Shown here piece after piece: positions 4,774 through 5,783 of a stretch of DNA of 5,783 nucleotides (positions are counted from its first letter, which is position 1; each line of letters begins with the position of its first letter). The notes under the pieces are model-generated. The model searched no databases. It saw nothing but the letters and a program-made list of their open reading frames with translations, and was not told the DNA's origin. A program made the position numbers and the translations under genes. The stretch comes from Burkholderiaceae bacterium (GTDB taxonomy: Bacteria > Pseudomonadota > Gammaproteobacteria > Burkholderiales > Burkholderiaceae_E). The stretch is taken from positions 2,607-8,389 of the forward strand of contig JALQWJ010000057.1 in NCBI GenBank assembly GCA_023258775.1, read 5' to 3'.

Positions 4774-5454
4774 ATGTGTAGCCACTATCAAGCGGTACGA
4801 GAAGCAGAGCGGTTAAAACGCTACTTCGGTACGTCTGATCTACCCGAAGGCGCTCGCTTTGACATTTGGCCAGGCTACAGTGCGCCCTTTTTACGTCGAC
4901 ACCGCTTTGCTGATGTTGGGGATGAAGCCGTGCCCGACAGAGAGGTTTTACTTGGCACTTTTGGCCTTATTCCTCACTGGGCAAAAGATAACAAGATAGC
5001 TCGCCAAACTTATAACGCTCGGTCGGAGACGATTGCGAGCAAGCCAAGCTTTCGAGACGCCTGGAAAAAGGTACAACATTGCATCATCCCAGCGGAGAGC
5101 ATCTTCGAACCTGACTGGCGATCAGGCAAGGCGGTAGCGACGCAGATTAGCCGATCCGACGGGCTACCGATGGGTATTGCTGGGCTTTGGGCATGGTGGA
5201 AGTCTCCTCATGGGATAGAACAGCATAGTTTCACCATGATCACTATCAATGCGGAGCAACACCCATTGATGAAACAATTTCACAAAGCTGATGACGAAAA
5301 ACGGATGGTGGTAATCCTCCCAGAAAACCGCTACGACGATTGGCTTTTTTCAGATCAAACGCATCGAGTCGATTTCCTCCAAGCCTACCCTGCCGATGCT
5401 CTGCGTGCAAAAGCAGTCGACCGAAGCCATCACAAGGATGATCGCCTTTTGTAG
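4774..5454 (+). CDS. SRAP-family (YedK/HMCES-like) abasic-site-shielding protein
   Basis: 226 aa. Family proteins bind abasic sites in single-stranded DNA and form a thiazolidine DNA-protein crosslink through the alpha-amine and thiol of Cys2 after removal of Met1; they have also been called SOS-response-associated peptidases. The start is fixed by chemistry: ATG 4774 puts Cys at position 2 (MCSHY), with AAGG (4762-4765) 8 nt upstream. Other active-site residues seen: N81 and R83 in NARSE, E112 in IPAESIFEPDW, and H170 in QFHKADDEKRM. DIWPGYSAP (30-38) and LGTFGLIPHWAK (60-71) are the DNA-binding-side family blocks, and GLWAWW (137-142) fits the core sheet. The variant uses CSHY and FHK-x3-EKRM instead of the E. 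coli CGRY and H-x-RMP pattern; I recall the former from Burkholderiales homologues. Length is normal. Its 3' end overlaps the convergent rhodanese gene by 25 bp. Confidence 0.92.
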   Translation: MCSHYQAVREAERLKRYFGTSDLPEGARFDIWPGYSAPFLRRHRFADVGDEAVPDREVLLGTFGLIPHWAKDNKIARQTYNARSETIASKPSFRDAWKKVQHCIIPAESIFEPDWRSGKAVATQISRSDGLPMGIAGLWAWWKSPHGIEQHSFTMITINAEQHPLMKQFHKADDEKRMVVILPENRYDDWLFSDQTHRVDFLQAYPADALRAKAVDRSHHKDDRLL

Positions 5455-5783
5455 GCATCGAAACCGCCCTTGGCTTTCCACTCCTCGAAGCCGCCTTGCA
5501 GAATCCTTAGATTTTCCCAACCAGCAACTCGAAGCGCAAAGCCCGCTTGGGCCGATAGCGAACCCGTATTGCAATAGACCAAAACCGGTTTATTTTTTGG
5601 AATGATATGACGCTTTGCAAGGACTTGTCTCCAATCGATGTTGATGGCACCCGGAATATGACCCTTGGCAAATTGTCCAGCATCCCGCGTATCGATCACA
5701 AACATCTTCGGCCACTCCTCCTTTGGGATTTGCTCGGGAAAGATCACCGCACCACCATAGTCAACAAACTCGAGATAGCCCTC
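5430..5783 (-). CDS. Rhodanese-domain protein, N-terminus beyond right edge
   Basis: 117 residues visible, open from the window edge to TGA at 5432-5430. An internal GTG at 5747 would be a possible start, but it has no good ribosome binding site and the preceding residues (EGYLEFVDYGGA) are in frame and look protein-like, so I treat the gene as 5'-partial. Rhodanese features: VIDTRDAGQFAKGHIPGAIN (29-48 of the visible part), VLVYCNTGSLSAQAGFALR (67-85) with the catalytic-position Cys at visible residue 71, and the closing LQGGFEEWKAKGG. A single domain with a Cys can carry persulfide sulfur; the loop CNTGSLS lacks the Arg common in CxxGxR-type loops. It may be a periplasmic protein with a signal peptide upstream, but that part is not visible. 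It converges on the SRAP gene and overlaps its last 25 bp. Confidence 0.88.
   Translation of the reverse strand, partial: EGYLEFVDYGGAVIFPEQIPKEEWPKMFVIDTRDAGQFAKGHIPGAINIDWRQVLAKRHIIPKNKPVLVYCNTGSLSAQAGFALRVAGWENLRILQGGFEEWKAKGGFDAYKRRSSL

Noticed and set aside
4774..4784. LexA/SOS box expected near the SRAP gene from the old family name
   Set aside because: No CTGT-N8-ACAG-like site found in 4677-4773, so SOS control is not supported by sequence.
1..5783. Search by eye for tRNA, rRNA, CRISPR repeats, insertion sequence ends, toxin-antitoxin or defence genes
   Set aside because: None seen; nearly all DNA is taken by seven ordinary protein genes and the longest gap is about 213 bp.

Overview
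This 5,783-bp window looks like ordinary chromosome from a proteobacterium, most likely a betaproteobacterium of the Burkholderiales type. That placement is a judgement from protein style, not a search. It rests on the long IorA form with a C-terminal ferredoxin domain, the SRAP protein that starts MCSHY and carries an FHK-x3-EKRM block, and the CPIC-type peroxiredoxin-like protein. Coding density is high. I see no mobile element, CRISPR array, RNA gene or phage gene.

Layout. (1) Positions 1-2569, minus strand: a two-gene iorA-iorB unit for a CoA-dependent arylpyruvate (indolepyruvate) ferredoxin oxidoreductase. iorA is complete and probably starts at a TTG codon with a good ribosome binding site. 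iorB overlaps it by one base (TGATG) and runs off the left edge. (2) Positions 2570-2782: a divergent control region rich in dyad symmetry. It holds a 14-bp inverted repeat (13/14 matches, arms 2671-2684 and 2720-2733), a smaller dyad on the iorA side (2647-2669) and an operator-like TGGGT-CAT-ACCCA (2731-2743) just before a TATAAA box. (3) Positions 2783-4676, plus strand: three codirectional genes separated by 86-95 bp, encoding a DUF3237 protein, a CPIC-type thioredoxin-fold/peroxiredoxin-like protein and a haloacid-dehalogenase-type HAD hydrolase. (4) Positions 4774-5454, plus: an SRAP-family protein (YedK/HMCES type) that shields abasic sites in DNA. (5) Positions 5430-5783, minus: a rhodanese-domain protein cut by the right edge, whose last codons overlap the end of the SRAP gene by 25 bp.

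How the parts may work together. IorAB would oxidatively decarboxylate arylpyruvates from aromatic amino acids to aryl-acetyl-CoA. The DUF3237 gene is transcribed away from iorA across a control region with strong mirror symmetry, so the two may answer to the same regulator. This is the best lead in the window. The Prx-like, HAD, SRAP and rhodanese genes have their own leaders and do not clearly form one pathway; three concern redox, sulfur or DNA-damage housekeeping.

I do not see a convincing new multi-gene system. The points worth a second look are the symmetric divergent control region, the Cys-to-Asp change in the IorA ferredoxin motif, the HAD protein that lacks several canonical haloacid-dehalogenase residues, and the paired alternative hairpins in the leader of the HAD gene.
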